Shown: positions 1 to 12,000, counted from the first letter of the stretch. The stretch is DNA of 64,000 bases from Paracyclopina nana (GCA_019096065.1 JAGUCH010000003.1:11222001-11286000); one strand, 5' to 3'. Notes: generated from the letters alone by a model not told the origin. Program-made: numbers and translations.

Positions 1-724
1 CACGAGCCTGCTGTGCCTAATAATGGCCAACATTAAAGACCAATTTATCACATATGCACTTAAAAAAACCTGTTAAAATATGAATCCCAAAAGTGGCATC
101 CCATGTCATTTTTCCTGCCATTTACACTTATTAATCAATTTATCTAGTAATATGGAATATCTTGAGATATGTACATACATATTAATTTTTCCGTATACAT
201 GATCCATATCCGGAATGAATCCCGCGACCTTAAAAACCTCGTTTTGAACTTAAAGTTGATTTCCCACATCAGGGGGCAAGTATATCCCACATATGTGAGT
301 GGATGTCACTTGCCAAGTTTTGGCTTTGAAACGAAAAATAGGATGGCATGTTTTTTCCCGTTGAAAACCTTGGATACAGTTTTTTCCAGTCGCGCAACCG
401 CGAAAACTTGTGAAATAAGATCGCGTCCGTCGACACAAAAAATCCAACGTCCTTTTTATTATTACGACTGACTGCTCGAGCACTAAAATGCACCGAGCAA
501 ATTGTACATATTTTACATACACTTGTGCAGGCGTACGAATTTTATCAAAATGCACACGTACGCGGTTCGATCTGAGCCTGAGAACTTTTCATAATCTCCT
601 TCAAAAATTTCGACAGTCACTGTGAAGTGACGAGGCTGGTTTCCTGCAAGTGTATAATTTTAACATCGTCAAGCTCAAAAAGGCCAAAGACATCATGAAG
701 ACCTTCTAAATAAAATTAACTATC
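1..724. other. Left edge, nothing recognised
   Basis: Intergenic sequence downstream of G6PD. Short open frames lack splice context or similarity to anything I know. No repeat from the rest of the window was recognised. Confidence 0.5.
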
Positions 725-1113
725 GAGCGTTCACATATTGACTGTCTGGTCAAGTTAAGTTAGGATAAAGTTGAGCTTTGCGCAGTTTCGTTCTCAGATG
801 TTTTTGGAGGTAGGCCCTAACTTGGCTTAATTTTATGTAGTGCTATTTTGCTTGCTAAGCAATGCAACGTTGCCGTACTGAACTTAGTTAAAAGAAAGTG
901 TTCTCAGATGCGTAGCAACTGAAGCTTGCTCCATTGAGAAAAGCTGATTTAGCTCAGCGTTTGATGATATCAACTGTGTTGGCGCATCAGCAATGCAGCC
1001 ATCTTAACTTTGCCAACTTAAACCAACTAAACTATAGAGCAAGCTGAACTTAACTTATCAAGTAAGGTCACTGTTTAAGCAAGGTAACTAAAAATTCGAA
1101 TATGGGATCGCCC
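725..1113 (+). mobile_element. MITE family A copy 1 (GGGCG-type ends)
   Basis: About 390 bases from a degenerate left end (GAGCGTTCACATATTG) to TATGGGATCGCCC. The interior has the family's AAGTTAAGTTAGG, CAGCTGAACT and AAGGTAACT words. It has no coding capacity. Confidence 0.8.
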
Positions 1114-2842
1114 TTACGCCTCGTAAAGTGGAGTAAGTGCACAATGTCTATATGGCTCAAGAAATGCCTTGTCACTAATTCATGCTGTACTAATGAAATT
1201 AATGCCAAGGCAAATGCCTATCATTTGTTATTAGTGCTTGTTGCAATTTTATCTCTGGCAAGAATATGGGAAATTGCTCCATAAAGATGCGGTTTTAGGC
1301 GTGTTTCAGATGCATAGATGGCGCCACCTTATTGCATGGCAAAAATACCAGAAGTGGATTTTTTTGGTATTTTTTCTTTTTGGCATTTTTGATAGGAGAA
1401 TGGCTGAAATAGTTCGGAACAACAAATTGCTGCTCCCTCTTGCGGATTTGTTCTGCACTTGTTTCAATTTAGCATGCAAAATGAAGTTGATGCATATCAA
1501 AGGAGGTGCTTACCTTGCAGAAAATGGAGTTAAAAATAGCATGCTTACTCAAGGGGATAACAGTCGGTGATCAACCAATTCGAATTACATTACTACTATC
1601 ATGATAAAGTGCAACGAAGCATGTAACAAGGCCACAGACAAAATTGGAGTCATGTTCTTGTATCCCAAATTGAACACATCTATGAATACATAAGAGGTGT
1701 TGATTTTTAGGTGCCAAAAATGGCTGATTTGTGAAAGTGGATTGAATTCCACGATTTTCTAGAGCATGCATTATGTATCTCACGACCCCAATCTAGACCA
1801 GGATATTTATGATTGGCAAGTATCTATGTAACAAGATCATAAAAAATTCTTCGCGAAAGAAAGAGCAGATAAATGGCCTTCTTACCAAATACAGCACCCA
1901 ATTATTTCCACCATCACTAGCATTGGACTGAAAAAAGAAGCCTTTTTCAAAAGTATGTTTTTTTCCCAAAAAATCTACTTTCTACCATGGTGATTTCAAT
2001 ATTATTTCACCAAGGTAATTAGTGGGGCTGAAAAAAATCTGTTTTGGGCCAGCCAAATATGAACATAGGCTACACACACGTGGGCGTGAGCCTCATAAAT
2101 TTTCATTTCTCCTTTTTGGACAATTTATCTTGAGGTGCAGTACTATAGATCAAACGAAAATACCAACATCACAAGATGTGCCCCTTATGTACGCAGTGTG
2201 AGTGGTAGTAGTAGCAAAATTGGCCACATTCGCTACAATTAGGATTTATTTGGCCAGATAGCCAAGCATTGTATTCCACGTGGTTTGGGCTTGTAGCATA
2301 GACCGCTTCATATCTTGACAAAAGATATCTTAATTATCAAATGGGCTGCACTGCACGACTCTATGTATATGGTATAAGAATAGCATTATGCAAACCCTGC
2401 CTAAAAAGTCACGTTTTTTGCCATTCAAATCTGGCTTGGCATATGCTGACTCCATCTTACCTTTTAAAATGATAATTGATTCAGCGCGAAAATGGTGGCA
2501 TTTCTGCGTTAATTGACAAAGGTTATGCAACACCTTCAAAGTGACCTTTTCCAGAAAAATAATACCATTCATCACTTGAAAAGTCAATTAAAGTTGTTTG
2601 TAACTTTCGTTATTGGTCAGAATTTGTGTCCTTGGCTGAAGCGCAGTATACACATCTATACATGAAAAGTAGCTTGCGAGTTGAATACTTTGATTTGCCA
2701 AAATAAGTAAGAGGCGCACCTATGAAACTAGGTAAAAAATTGAAAACTGGATTTTGCATGGGAATCCCAATAGGTGTAAAAAAACGCCTTTGAAATGATG
2801 TAATTGATGACCGCCATACAAAATAATATTAAACGTTCCATT
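1114..2842. other. Non-coding stretch between two inverted family A copies
   Basis: Sits between an inverted pair of MITEs. It contains one AGATGGCGC site at 1316-1324 but no gene. The arrangement could be one composite element, or chance. Confidence 0.45.
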
Positions 2843-3218
2843 AGGGAGATCCCATATTCGAATTTTTAGTCAAGTTACCTTAATTGATTAGTTAAGTTCA
2901 GCTTGTTCTAGAGTTTAGTTGGTTTAAGTTGGCAAAGTTAAGATGGCTGCATTGCTGACGCGCCAACACATTTGAAATAAGCGTATGCTAAGCTAAATCA
3001 GCTTTTCTCAATGGAACAAGCTTGAGTTGCTACGCATCTGAGAACACTTTCTTTTAGCAAAGTTCATTTTGGCAACATTACATTGCTTAGCAAGCAAAAT
3101 AGCACTACATAAAATTAAGCAAAGTTAGGATCTACAATCAAAAACATCTGTGAACGAAACTTCACAAAGCTCAACTTTTTCCTCACTGAACTTGACCAAC
3201 TAGTCAATATGGGAATGC
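2843..3218 (-). mobile_element. MITE family A copy 2, inverted relative to copy 1
   Basis: Starts AGGGAGATCCCATATTCGAA and ends CAATATGGGAATGC. The sequence is the reverse of the copy at 725-1113, with the same internal words (TTTCTCAATGGAACAAGCTT and others). Confidence 0.8.
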
Positions 3219-3279
3219 AATAATAGCAAACCTGGCCGCAAACCATTTAAAGTAGACATAATGCTACTTATTATATATA

Positions 3280-3285
3280 TTTATT
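3280..3285 (-). terminator. Probable G6PD polyadenylation signal
   Basis: TTTATT on the plus strand is AATAAA on the minus strand, 60 bases downstream of the G6PD stop codon. This spacing suits a short 3' UTR. Confidence 0.5.
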
Positions 3286-3344
3286 CGAGCACGCATGATC
3301 AGCAATTCATATGGGAAAGTTATGGGAGCATGGAAAAATATTAT

Positions 3345-3852
3345 TCACAAGTGGTTCTCGGATTTCTGCCACTTGTACCGACCAGTGTAGACAAAGTTGT
3401 TCTTAGCCAAAAGCTCATCACCTTCTTGGGGGCCTCGCGATCCATACGCATATGGAATGGGCGACGGCTTCTCGCTCTCAATGGCATGCAAAAGTGGGGT
3501 GAAAATTCGCCAAGCTTCTGCCAATTCGTCCGTGCGCACAAAGTGCATTTGCGAGCCCACAAAGACGTCAAGGATCAGCCTCTCATAGGCGTCAGGCAGC
3601 CTCGCACTCTTGTAGCGCGTATTGTACGTGAGGTCAAGCTCCGTCTCCTCCAGCTTGAAGCTCATGCCCGGCGTTTTCGTCATGACTTTGCAGTAGATGG
3701 CCTCGCCAGGCTGGACACGCAAAACGAGCTCGTTCCTCACGGCTGCCCCGTGAAATATGTCCCCTGGTACATCGCGGTATTGGATGCGCACCTCGGCCTT
3801 GCGCTCGTTAAGAGCCTTGCCGCATCTGAGGATGAAGGGGACGCCATCCCAT
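3345..3852 (-). CDS. G6PD: G6PD coding exon 3 (C-terminal domain and stop)
   Basis: Starts after CTGCAG, completes an Arg codon with exon 2, and reads [19 protein letters not shown], the conserved stretch that follows the INNE motif in animal G6PD. It then runs through [20 protein letters not shown] to the stop. It is 169 codons including the stop. Confidence 0.95.
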
Positions 3853-6342
3853 CTGCAGGAAAGTGGGATTTATTAGCTTCGCATACGCCACAAAAGCCAT
3901 GTGGCGAAAATATGGCGGTTTCAGAAGAATTAGCAGCGATTATGGAATTCTAAAGAGTTGATATGGCTGGTCCTTCACACTGCTTTTTGATAGTTACCAA
4001 GTAACGGTTCTCAAAATTGAAAACTTCTCATTTACTTGAGGGTCTACAAACATATTGGTTTTTTACTAAGTTTACTTAGAATAAGTGAGGCTTGAGGCAT
4101 TTATCTTAATGAATTGCGGATTGGTCAACGGGTTTATCTGGGAGCCACAGTGGAAACCCGAAATAGCGCCATCTATCCTACTTGAATTCACAATAGTATC
4201 ATAACAATAACATTGATGTAGGGCGATCCCAGCGGCCTTAATGGGCAACTTTTGGGATTTTCAGCTGACACTACTCGAGTAAAAAAACTGAGTTACCGCG
4301 TTTTTGCAACTCGAGAAGTAGTTCAAAATAAAGACCCAAGCAAATAAGTGTAATCAATATTTTTAAAGGATTTAAGGGAAAATGGTAAACTAGCCATTTT
4401 TGCCCATAACTTTTGATTGGAATCGAATTAAATTGTTCTTTAATGACTGAGAGGTCAATCAGACATCAGCTCTGAATGTAAGTTTTTAGCTTTGTAAGTT
4501 TTTAGCTTACGGCCCTTTAAAAATTGACTCGTGCGATTTCGCGAGTTTTTTCCTCGTGCGCAACAAGAAGGCATTTTGAGCCACTGTGCAGTGGCAATTT
4601 ATGCAGGTGCCTTTTCCAAAAAGTGCCTTTTTCCAGCAGAGCCTTTAAAAATTCATTAAATTCAGGTTATGAGTTTCTTTTCAAAGAAACGTCTAAAAGA
4701 GAAAAACTAAGTCTAGTAGTAACATAGGACACACGAAATATTGCCATCTATCCTATTTTGATTATGCCAGACGCGGGAACTTTCGCTGAAATGAGCATTT
4801 TAATGGCCTTTCTCTTAATGAAAAGCTAAAAAGCAAAAAGCCCTCAGTTCACTAAAAAGGAAACATGAAATAGCGCTATCTTGCTTTTTATAATCATTAA
4901 TCTAGAACCAAAATGTGGACTTTCTATTAAATTAATTGAGTTTTAGGCCGCTTCTGTGAACAAAATATTGAATAACCAAAAGTCCTATCTGGCTGCCAAA
5001 AAGGAAACCTAAGGTAGCGCCATCTATCCAATTTTGAATATATCCCAATAAAGAATCAGCCAAGTGTATGTCACTTTAACGTTGAAATGAATCTAGTTAT
5101 AATGCACGTTTCAGTTATAGAAAACGTCCCAAAGTGAAAAGCCCCATATGGCAGCCACATAGATCACACCCTGAATAAAGCGCCATCTGTCCAATGCTTT
5201 GTTGTACCTTTCATTGTTGATCCTCAAGACCGCAGCTGCGTAGGTTGGAGTGACCGATCCCTTGGGCACAGTGGGATCATCCAAGTATCCCAGCCTTGCG
5301 TCCTCATCCTTGGCCTCCGGATCACCCACGTACTGGCCAAGCACCACATCCTCCATGACAAGGGCTGGAATGGACTTGAGCACCTTCACCTTTTCATCAC
5401 GGATGTCATCTGGCGAGGTAGATGGTGGCTTCTCCATGGCTGTGAGGCAGAGCACCTGGAGCAAGTGGTTCTGCATGACATCACGGATAATGCCAAACTC
5501 GTCAAAGTAGCCACCACGCCCTTGAGTGCCAAAGGGCTCTTTGAAGGTGATAGTGATGGACGCAATGTTATCCCTGTTCCAGGTGGGGCTGAAGATCCGG
5601 TTGCCAAACCGGAGTGTCATGAGGTTTTGCACCATCTCCTTGCCCAGGTAGTGATCGATCCTGTACAATTGGTCCTCTTTGAACAACGAGGACAAGTGGT
5701 TGGACAGGGCGGCCGAGGAGACCGAGTCCTTGCCAAAGGGCTTCTCCACAATGATCCGGGACCATCCAGAGGGAGACATGCATGTCTGCTTGATCATGGT
5801 CGTCACCGGGATGAACACGGACGGGGGCAAGGCCAGGTAGAAGAGGCGATGGCACACTTTGGACACTTTTTCCTCAATGAGACACATTTCTTGGTGGAGC
5901 ATTTCAAAGTCACGCTGGGTGTCGTAACCACCCGCCACATATGAGTTGGCCAGCCAAAAGCTGTCCTCCAGCTCCTCCTCGCCCTCTTTCACCTTGGAAA
6001 AAATTCTCAAGGCAATTGCTGTTTAATTAATTTCGATTATGAAAATACCTTGAACCAAGGCTTGCACTTGGCTCGAATGTCATCCACACTCAACTTGGAG
6101 CGAGCATAGCCCACAATCCTGGTTCCACTGGGGAGCAGCTTCTCCTTGAACAGAGCCCACAAGGTTGGGTAGATCTTCTTCTTGGCCAGGTCTCCAGAAG
6201 CGCCAAAAACGACGAAAATGTGCGAGGCATCTCCCACCTCGTGAGCCTCTTTTCTCACGCTGATCAACGACTTCCGGAGGAGTTCCAAGCCTTCCGGATT
6301 GCCGTCCTCTAAAGTGAGGCTCAATTTCCTTGATGATGACAT
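3345..6342 (-). CDS. G6PD: Glucose-6-phosphate 1-dehydrogenase, complete coding region in three exons
   Basis: Oxidises glucose-6-phosphate to 6-phosphogluconolactone with NADP+ in the cytosol, the first and committed step of the oxidative pentose phosphate pathway and a main NADPH source. Coding exons are 6342-6049, 5992-5208 and 3852-3345. The junction phases agree (0, then 2+1), giving 528 residues, close to the 515-525 usual in animals. Visible hallmarks in order: the NADP-binding [10 protein letters not shown] near residue 51, EKPFGKD, the active-site signature [28 protein letters not shown], and the C-terminal [12 protein letters not shown] and [10 protein letters not shown]. The start at 6342 (MSSSRK) was chosen for length; the frame stays open upstream to 6462, and an acceptor-like site at 6447 may mark an upstream exon joining in frame. 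An AATAAA signal on the minus strand lies at 3285-3280, 60 bases past the stop. Identity is secure; the N-terminus is not. Confidence 0.96.
3853..5207 (-). other. G6PD intron 2 with a dispersed short repeat
   Basis: This 1.35-kb intron has no coding potential. A unit resembling GGAAACcnAAATAGCGCCAT followed by CTATCC recurs at about 4152, 4727 (GGACAC version), 4859 (diverged), 5004 and 5168, all in the same orientation and each preceded by a serine-tRNA-unlike, GGC(A/T)GCCA- or AGG-type spacer. It looks like several copies of one short element or an old tandem duplication. Confidence 0.55.
5208..5992 (-). CDS. G6PD: G6PD coding exon 2 (catalytic core)
   Basis: Joins exon 1 across a 56-base intron (5993-6048) at ..CCAAG|GTGAAAGAG in phase 0 and carries most of the catalytic domain, including [16 protein letters not shown] and the [17 protein letters not shown] helix. 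It ends at GAAAG|GTACAA in phase 2. Confidence 0.95.
6049..6342 (-). CDS. G6PD: G6PD coding exon 1 (NADP-binding N-terminus)
   Basis: Encodes about 98 residues from MSSSRK to CKPWFK, including the [10 protein letters not shown] dinucleotide-binding loop. The donor AAG|GTATTT leaves phase 0. The start codon is the ATG at 6342-6340. Open frame continues upstream without a stop to an ATG at 6462, so a longer first exon is possible. Confidence 0.85.
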
Positions 6343-8776
6343 TTTGCGATTGCCTGCTGATGTCCTCTCAGCTCCTTCTGCTGATTTTCTCTCTGAGTCC
6401 ACCACTTGCACAACGAGGCAACTGGCCACGGTCCCCAGGATGCTGCCTGTAATTATTATCACTTATCACAATAAGGAAATCCTGCTGTGAGCAATCCAGC
6501 AATCATCTCTGCCAAATTGCCGCACTCAATTGGCCCAAAACCTCAAAAATGCGCCTGAGGCAACTAAATTCTGCACATCACAGTGGTTCAAAATCCCTTC
6601 TTGATACGCACAGGGAAAAATTCGCGAAATCTTTTTTGTCAGCTATTATTACCGAGTTAATTTTTGTTTTTAATATTCAAAAAAGGGCTGCTGAAGTCGG
6701 CAAAATTGGCTATGAAGTGAAAACTGTGTTATCTCATAATGGCGCCAAAATGCGCAAATAAAACTTCTTCATGATGATTTCAGGTATTCAATTGAATTTT
6801 TTATGCAATAATTGTTGAGGACTAATGAGCTATAATTAATATTTGGAAATTATTAAAAATAGCTTAACTTCAGGGTCCCCTTTTCGCGGAAAAATTGAGC
6901 GAATCGCAAATTTCCATTAATAGTTATTGTAATTTGTAATGTAACCAAAATTTAATTTTAATGCCACATTCATGATTGAATTGTTTTCGGCCTCGAAATT
7001 TCCAATTTTTAACTACCGTGTTTTCAGAGGGTTTGAATGATGCTGCCATTTCGCGAGATTTCCAAACGCCACTTTTTGGTTTTTGCAAAGTAGGCAAAAT
7101 TGGCTGTTCTACTGTCTTTCCTCAAGGAATCTGTTTTAGACTTCATTTAAAAGACGAATTTCAACCTTTTTCTTTATGTAATAACACTAATTATTATTAT
7201 GCACTATATTATACTAATGTATTAATAATTTGAGCTACTTTTATGGCTAAGAAGTTCTCCCCAAAAGAAGCTGAAAATTGTTGGTGATTTTGCAGAATTT
7301 CTCATGCGCGTGATTTTTGAACCACAAAGCACATGTGGAATTTGCCCGATTTTCCATAGGCGTATTCACTTATCATTTCCTTTCCTGGTTTTATTATGCA
7401 GGCCTTGGGCCATATTTTACTGGGAGATAAGCGAAAATGGAGACTTATGTAAGGTAGATGGCGTTACCAAAAATGGGGGAGTGTGTCCTGTGCCGGGTCC
7501 TAATGACAACTGATGCCTGCCAAGTCAAGAGGCTTAAAGCAATTCATGCTGGTCCTTCGCGAGTGAGAGGTGAATTGTGCTCGCTTCGTTCGCAGCAGGT
7601 GCACGCGACTACTTGAAGTCGAAAAGTCAGGTGGTATACACACACGTACACCACTATACACATATACTACACTATACTATATACAGTGGCCACAATTTAC
7701 GCAGACCAAAATGACTGGCAAGAAAGAACGATCATTTCGGCTGTCATCAAAACTGGGAGTCTTCTCATTATTTGCGGAGCAACAGATGAGGTATTTTTTT
7801 GTCCGCCAGATGGCGCTCGCGGCGTTTTAAACGCGCTTTTTTCTAATTAACTCGTCTGTATTACATGTTTTGCGGTGAGGGCAATTTGTAGTAAATAGAG
7901 GCATTTTTTGCTCGTTTAGGCAAATGGCACTCGATTAATTATGTCGTCACTGAAGAAATCTTTTAGCATATGTAAGCAATTACTGCAGTTTTTCACATAA
8001 AAAAAGAGGAAAAAAGAAATGGAGGACAGGCCTTGTCAAATGTCAGTTGTCATATCAAGACTTGTTTGGCATCTCTTAGTTAGGCGTGGCTCCATCATCA
8101 TCAAGAGCTGGGACCCCAAAAAGAATCCAATTTATTTCACCTTCATGCCACAATTTATGGGGTAGTTCTACAACTAGAATTCCTCTACTAGCGTTCCACG
8201 TAGCAATTTTGAAACGCTGGCTGAACTAACCACATAAGCAGCTTAAAAGCAACTATTTTACTCACTGCAGCGCAGACCTTGTCACTGTCAAAGAATTTTG
8301 ACATCTAGCTAAAATCGTGATATCCCTCATGTCAATTTTGTGTTTTTATGCAGCTTACCTCCTTGATGCAAGTCCGCCTAGGAAAGTAGGAATGCAGTCA
8401 GTGGTGTCCACAATGACCTCAAAGTTCCCAACATGGCCTCCAAAGAGGCCAGAGCTGCATTTGTAGGGGTGAATCGATAGTCGAGTAGCGCTGCAATCCT
8501 GATTTAGTTCGCATTAAACGCGTAGAGGGCGCTCTGCAATCTCGCGTAGGGAGCTAGCGCCATCTATATTTTTAAAAAGACTTGAACTAAAATATCCAGC
8601 AGTTTTGGCAATTATTCTATTTTCTGGTGCTATAATATTTCCTGGTTCAGTAACAACAAAGACAACTTTTTTCTCAATAATACTATTTGGAGCTAGTGTG
8701 AGTGTCTGGATGACTGTTGCTATATGGTATATATTGTTTCCATAATAAGAGCCCATCTTCTAGGTGATGGTAGTAA
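6343..8776. other. Intergenic region: G6PD 5' flank and Sidestep-like 3' UTR
   Basis: Both flanking genes run on the minus strand, so this stretch should hold the G6PD promoter and 5' exon(s) on its left and the receptor 3' UTR on its right. I see no further coding exon. Notable content is a CA/TA-rich stretch at 7630-7690 and an AGATGGCGC site at 7808-7816 and on the minus strand at 8557-8565. Confidence 0.5.
8131..8136 (-). terminator. Possible polyadenylation signal for the Sidestep-like gene
   Basis: TTTATT on the plus strand reads AATAAA on the minus strand, about 640 bases past the stop at 8777. No nearer canonical hexamer was noticed, so this is a weak call. Confidence 0.25.
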
Positions 8777-9088
8777 TCACACTGTGCTTTCTCGTTTCTT
8801 CTCTCCCTTGGCACCTCCACTTTTGGCCAGAACTGAGGGCTTGCCAGGGGGAACGGGGGGCTTGTTGGTTCCACTGCCCACAGGGTGGTGGACCTGCCCC
8901 CCATTTTCAAACATGGGTGGAGGTGGCGGGACAAAGTCTGGAAACAGTTCCCCCCTTGGGATTGGCCTCATTGTCGCGTATAACGAGGGAAACGACCCCT
9001 TTGAGCCGGAAGACGGAAGATCAGAGGCGTTTGGCGGAGGCGGAACCGCCACGACCACCGGATGGTCAACCGAGGCCGTGAAAGAGCT
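8777..9088 (-). CDS. Sidestep-like last exon: proline-rich C-terminus ending in ESTV
   Basis: 103 codons plus stop, phase 0 from the previous exon at GCTCCAG|AGC. It contains VAVPPPPNAS, FVPPPPPMFE and KPPVPPGKPS proline runs. The last four residues, ESTV, fit a class I PDZ ligand (S/T-X-V at the carboxyl end). Confidence 0.85.
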   Translation of the reverse strand, partial: SSFTASVDHPVVVAVPPPPNASDLPSSGSKGSFPSLYATMRPIPRGELFPDFVPPPPPMFENGGQVHHPVGSGTNKPPVPPGKPSVLAKSGGAKGEKKRESTV

Positions 9089-12000
9089 CTGGAGCAAAAA
9101 AGAAGTGAGAATAGAGCATATTTCCACCGCAAAAAGCCATTTCCATAATTTACGAGCTGCGCCAAAAAAATGTAACGTTGAAAAATCAGCCGCCAGATGG
9201 CGCTAGTGCTCGTGTAAAACAAAACTGCTCGCAGCGCCATCTATGAGCCGATTTTGAAACGCGGAAATTGGGGCTATGCACAACAACAATGGTATAATAA
9301 TGTGTGGCCAGAAAATGGAAATGGAGCCGAAAATGCCAAACAACGCATCATCATCATCCTTCAGCCGCAGAATTGGTCATTGTTCCATCATTTCTCTTAA
9401 AATACAGCAGAGCAAATCAAAGCTAGTTTAGCCGTGGGCCTACTACTATATATAGGCATTTTGCTGCTTTTGGCCCTAGAAGCAACCGAGGAAAGCAGCG
9501 AGTTGATGGATGATGATATACAGAAAAAAGTTGCTGCCGGGAAATAAATATATTGCTTACATTATTCTGTTGATCGGCGAATTGAACGGCCCTCGGAGGC
9601 CGCTGCTGAGGATGGCCAAAGTGAGGATGGCCTTGAGGCTGTCGTCTCAGAGTGCAAAAATCGAGGGGATGCCGCATGCGTAAATGATGCGACGGATTAT
9701 TGGTGATTCTCTGGCATAATACGGAGCTGGATGATGGCGGAGGCGGAGGTGGTGGTGTCAGCTCCTTGCTTGATGATGGATTGGCGGTGTCCAAAGAAGA
9801 CCTCCTCTGGAGGTGATGATGGTGCATGGTCAGGTACTCTCGCTGAGGACGTGGAGGCTGCTGCTGCTGTCTCGACCTCAGCAAGGAAAAGTCTTCACCC
9901 ACCGAGCTGAATACCGACGAGCCTGAAATACATTAAGCGATGTATTGCCATTGTATTCGCTGTATTCCGTCATATAGCATTTTCCAGGAAATGTGAAATG
10001 ACTTCAGGGTCTGATTGGGCGCCATTATCTCATCGATCAGCTATGGTTGTATATGGGGGAATTGGTCTTCTTCCCATCTCTCACATTAGCTTTCCATCTT
10101 ATTATTGTCAGTCAGCTGGATACATACATTTTTTGCTCGCATGGAAGTAATCTGATCTGCTGAAAATTCCACAGCCTGCTAGGCTGCATTAATCATGCTT
10201 CGTCAATATCCCAATTGTTGTTGTCTTGCAATTATGATCTGAGCTTTCCCTACTTTTTTCAAGTGTTTTTTTTTTGCTCCTCACCCATGTCAAATCCACA
10301 CACTTGACTTGGGCAAAAAATGTGAAAGGAGATTTCTAAAGGGTGATAGATGGTTGGAAACAAAAAAGAATACATGTGTCTTGACTAAAGGGCTGCATGT
10401 ACGTAGTTCGCAACCTTAGGAATAAGAACGGACGGTCATCTAGAAAGGGAAAATTGACCGGCCTGCCGACAGGGGCGCCGCGAAAATGGCTATGTTAATT
10501 AGGAAAGCCAAAAATTATTGCTATGTCTTGTGCGTAATTTAAAAAGGTAAGCCGATAAAAGAGATATTTTTGATAAGAATTTTCATTTTCTGATCGCCCA
10601 TCGGGATAAGCCCGAATTGTTAAAATTGCTGCTCGACTTAGTTCAAGCTTCTTCACTTTTTTTTCTGTAAAATACGAATATAGTACAAAATAATCAAGCA
10701 ATATCTTTCTACAAAAAAGAATCATTGCAAAAACTAGGTCTTGAATTAAAATTGATCACTACATTGCCAACAATTCTAAAATTATTTTTTCAAAGAAGCC
10801 TTAAAAATGTCAGCGCAAAGATGGGTTTTCCCTTTATAACATAGCTAATTTGAGCGCACGCTTCCTCAAAAAACGAGATCGTCCGTTCTTATTCTCAAGG
10901 CAGTGAGTGACGTCACTGGCTAACCCGTACATACAGGTCTTTAGTCTTGACCTACATCACTAAAGCATGGTGTACGTATATATGACAGTGACCCAGATTG
11001 TGCCCACCACCGCAAAATAATAATGCCAAAGTCCACACGATTTAGCCACGACAGCAGCTTTAATGGAATGTGCAACGAGATCGTTCCGGAAATGGAGAAA
11101 TTCCAAACATTCTTCCGGTTCTCTAATGTAAATGTACAACAACAAATAAATGGTCAAGGCCAGTAGTCTATTGTTATTCGACTATATATGTGCTCAGAGT
11201 GGCAAAATAAATCCTTTTCTTTGTTTGTCCTCAAACAAAAATCTCAGATTGACAATGGAGGCCAAAAATGAGTATACTAGAGGGAAAATTGAGTCCTATA
11301 AATCATACTATGCATTGCTAGCTGCCATTTACCGCCTGAAACGTTGCAAATGCTAGTTGGTAGATGCAAAATAAGCCAAAATTAAGTAGTATAGCCAAGG
11401 TTTTTTGATCTGACAAGTCGAGGCCTGCAAGGCTCTTTTTGTCATTGCAGTAAAAGCCTTACGACCCATAATTCACGGTTATCTTTCAGCAAGAACGGGA
11501 TAATGCAACATTCTTTGCCAATAGGGCGTTCCCATATTGATATGTTAGTCAAGTTTAGTTAGGAAAAAAGTTAAGCTTGGTTCAGTGCCGTTCTCAGATA
11601 TTTATTTGGGTAGACCCTAACTTCGCATAATTTTATGTCGAACTAGCTAAGCTCGCTAAGTTAAGTTAGGTTGACGAACTGAGCTTTGCTACAAAAAGTT
11701 TTCTCAGACGCGTAGCAATTTAAGCTCGCTTAATTGAGAAAAGCTTAGTTAGCTCATCATATGCTGATATCAAATGTGTTGGTGCGTCAGCATAGCAACT
11801 AACTTAACTTTGCCAAAACCAACTGAACTCAGCTAGAACGAGCTGAACTTGACTAATCAAGTAAGGTTACCAGTGTTTTTGCCAGGTAACTTGACAAAAA
11901 ATTCGAACATGGGATCGCCCTTCTATTTTGCAAAATCGAAACTAATCAAGCACAAACTGTAGTCGTATTTATTAACTTTGCCAAAACCAACTGAACTCAG

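Noticed and set aside
3261..3953. Plus-strand 230-codon open frame
   Set aside because: Antisense of G6PD exon 3 and its flanks.
5465..5944. Plus-strand open frame of 159 codons
   Set aside because: It is the antisense shadow of the G6PD catalytic exon and has no similarity or splice context of its own.
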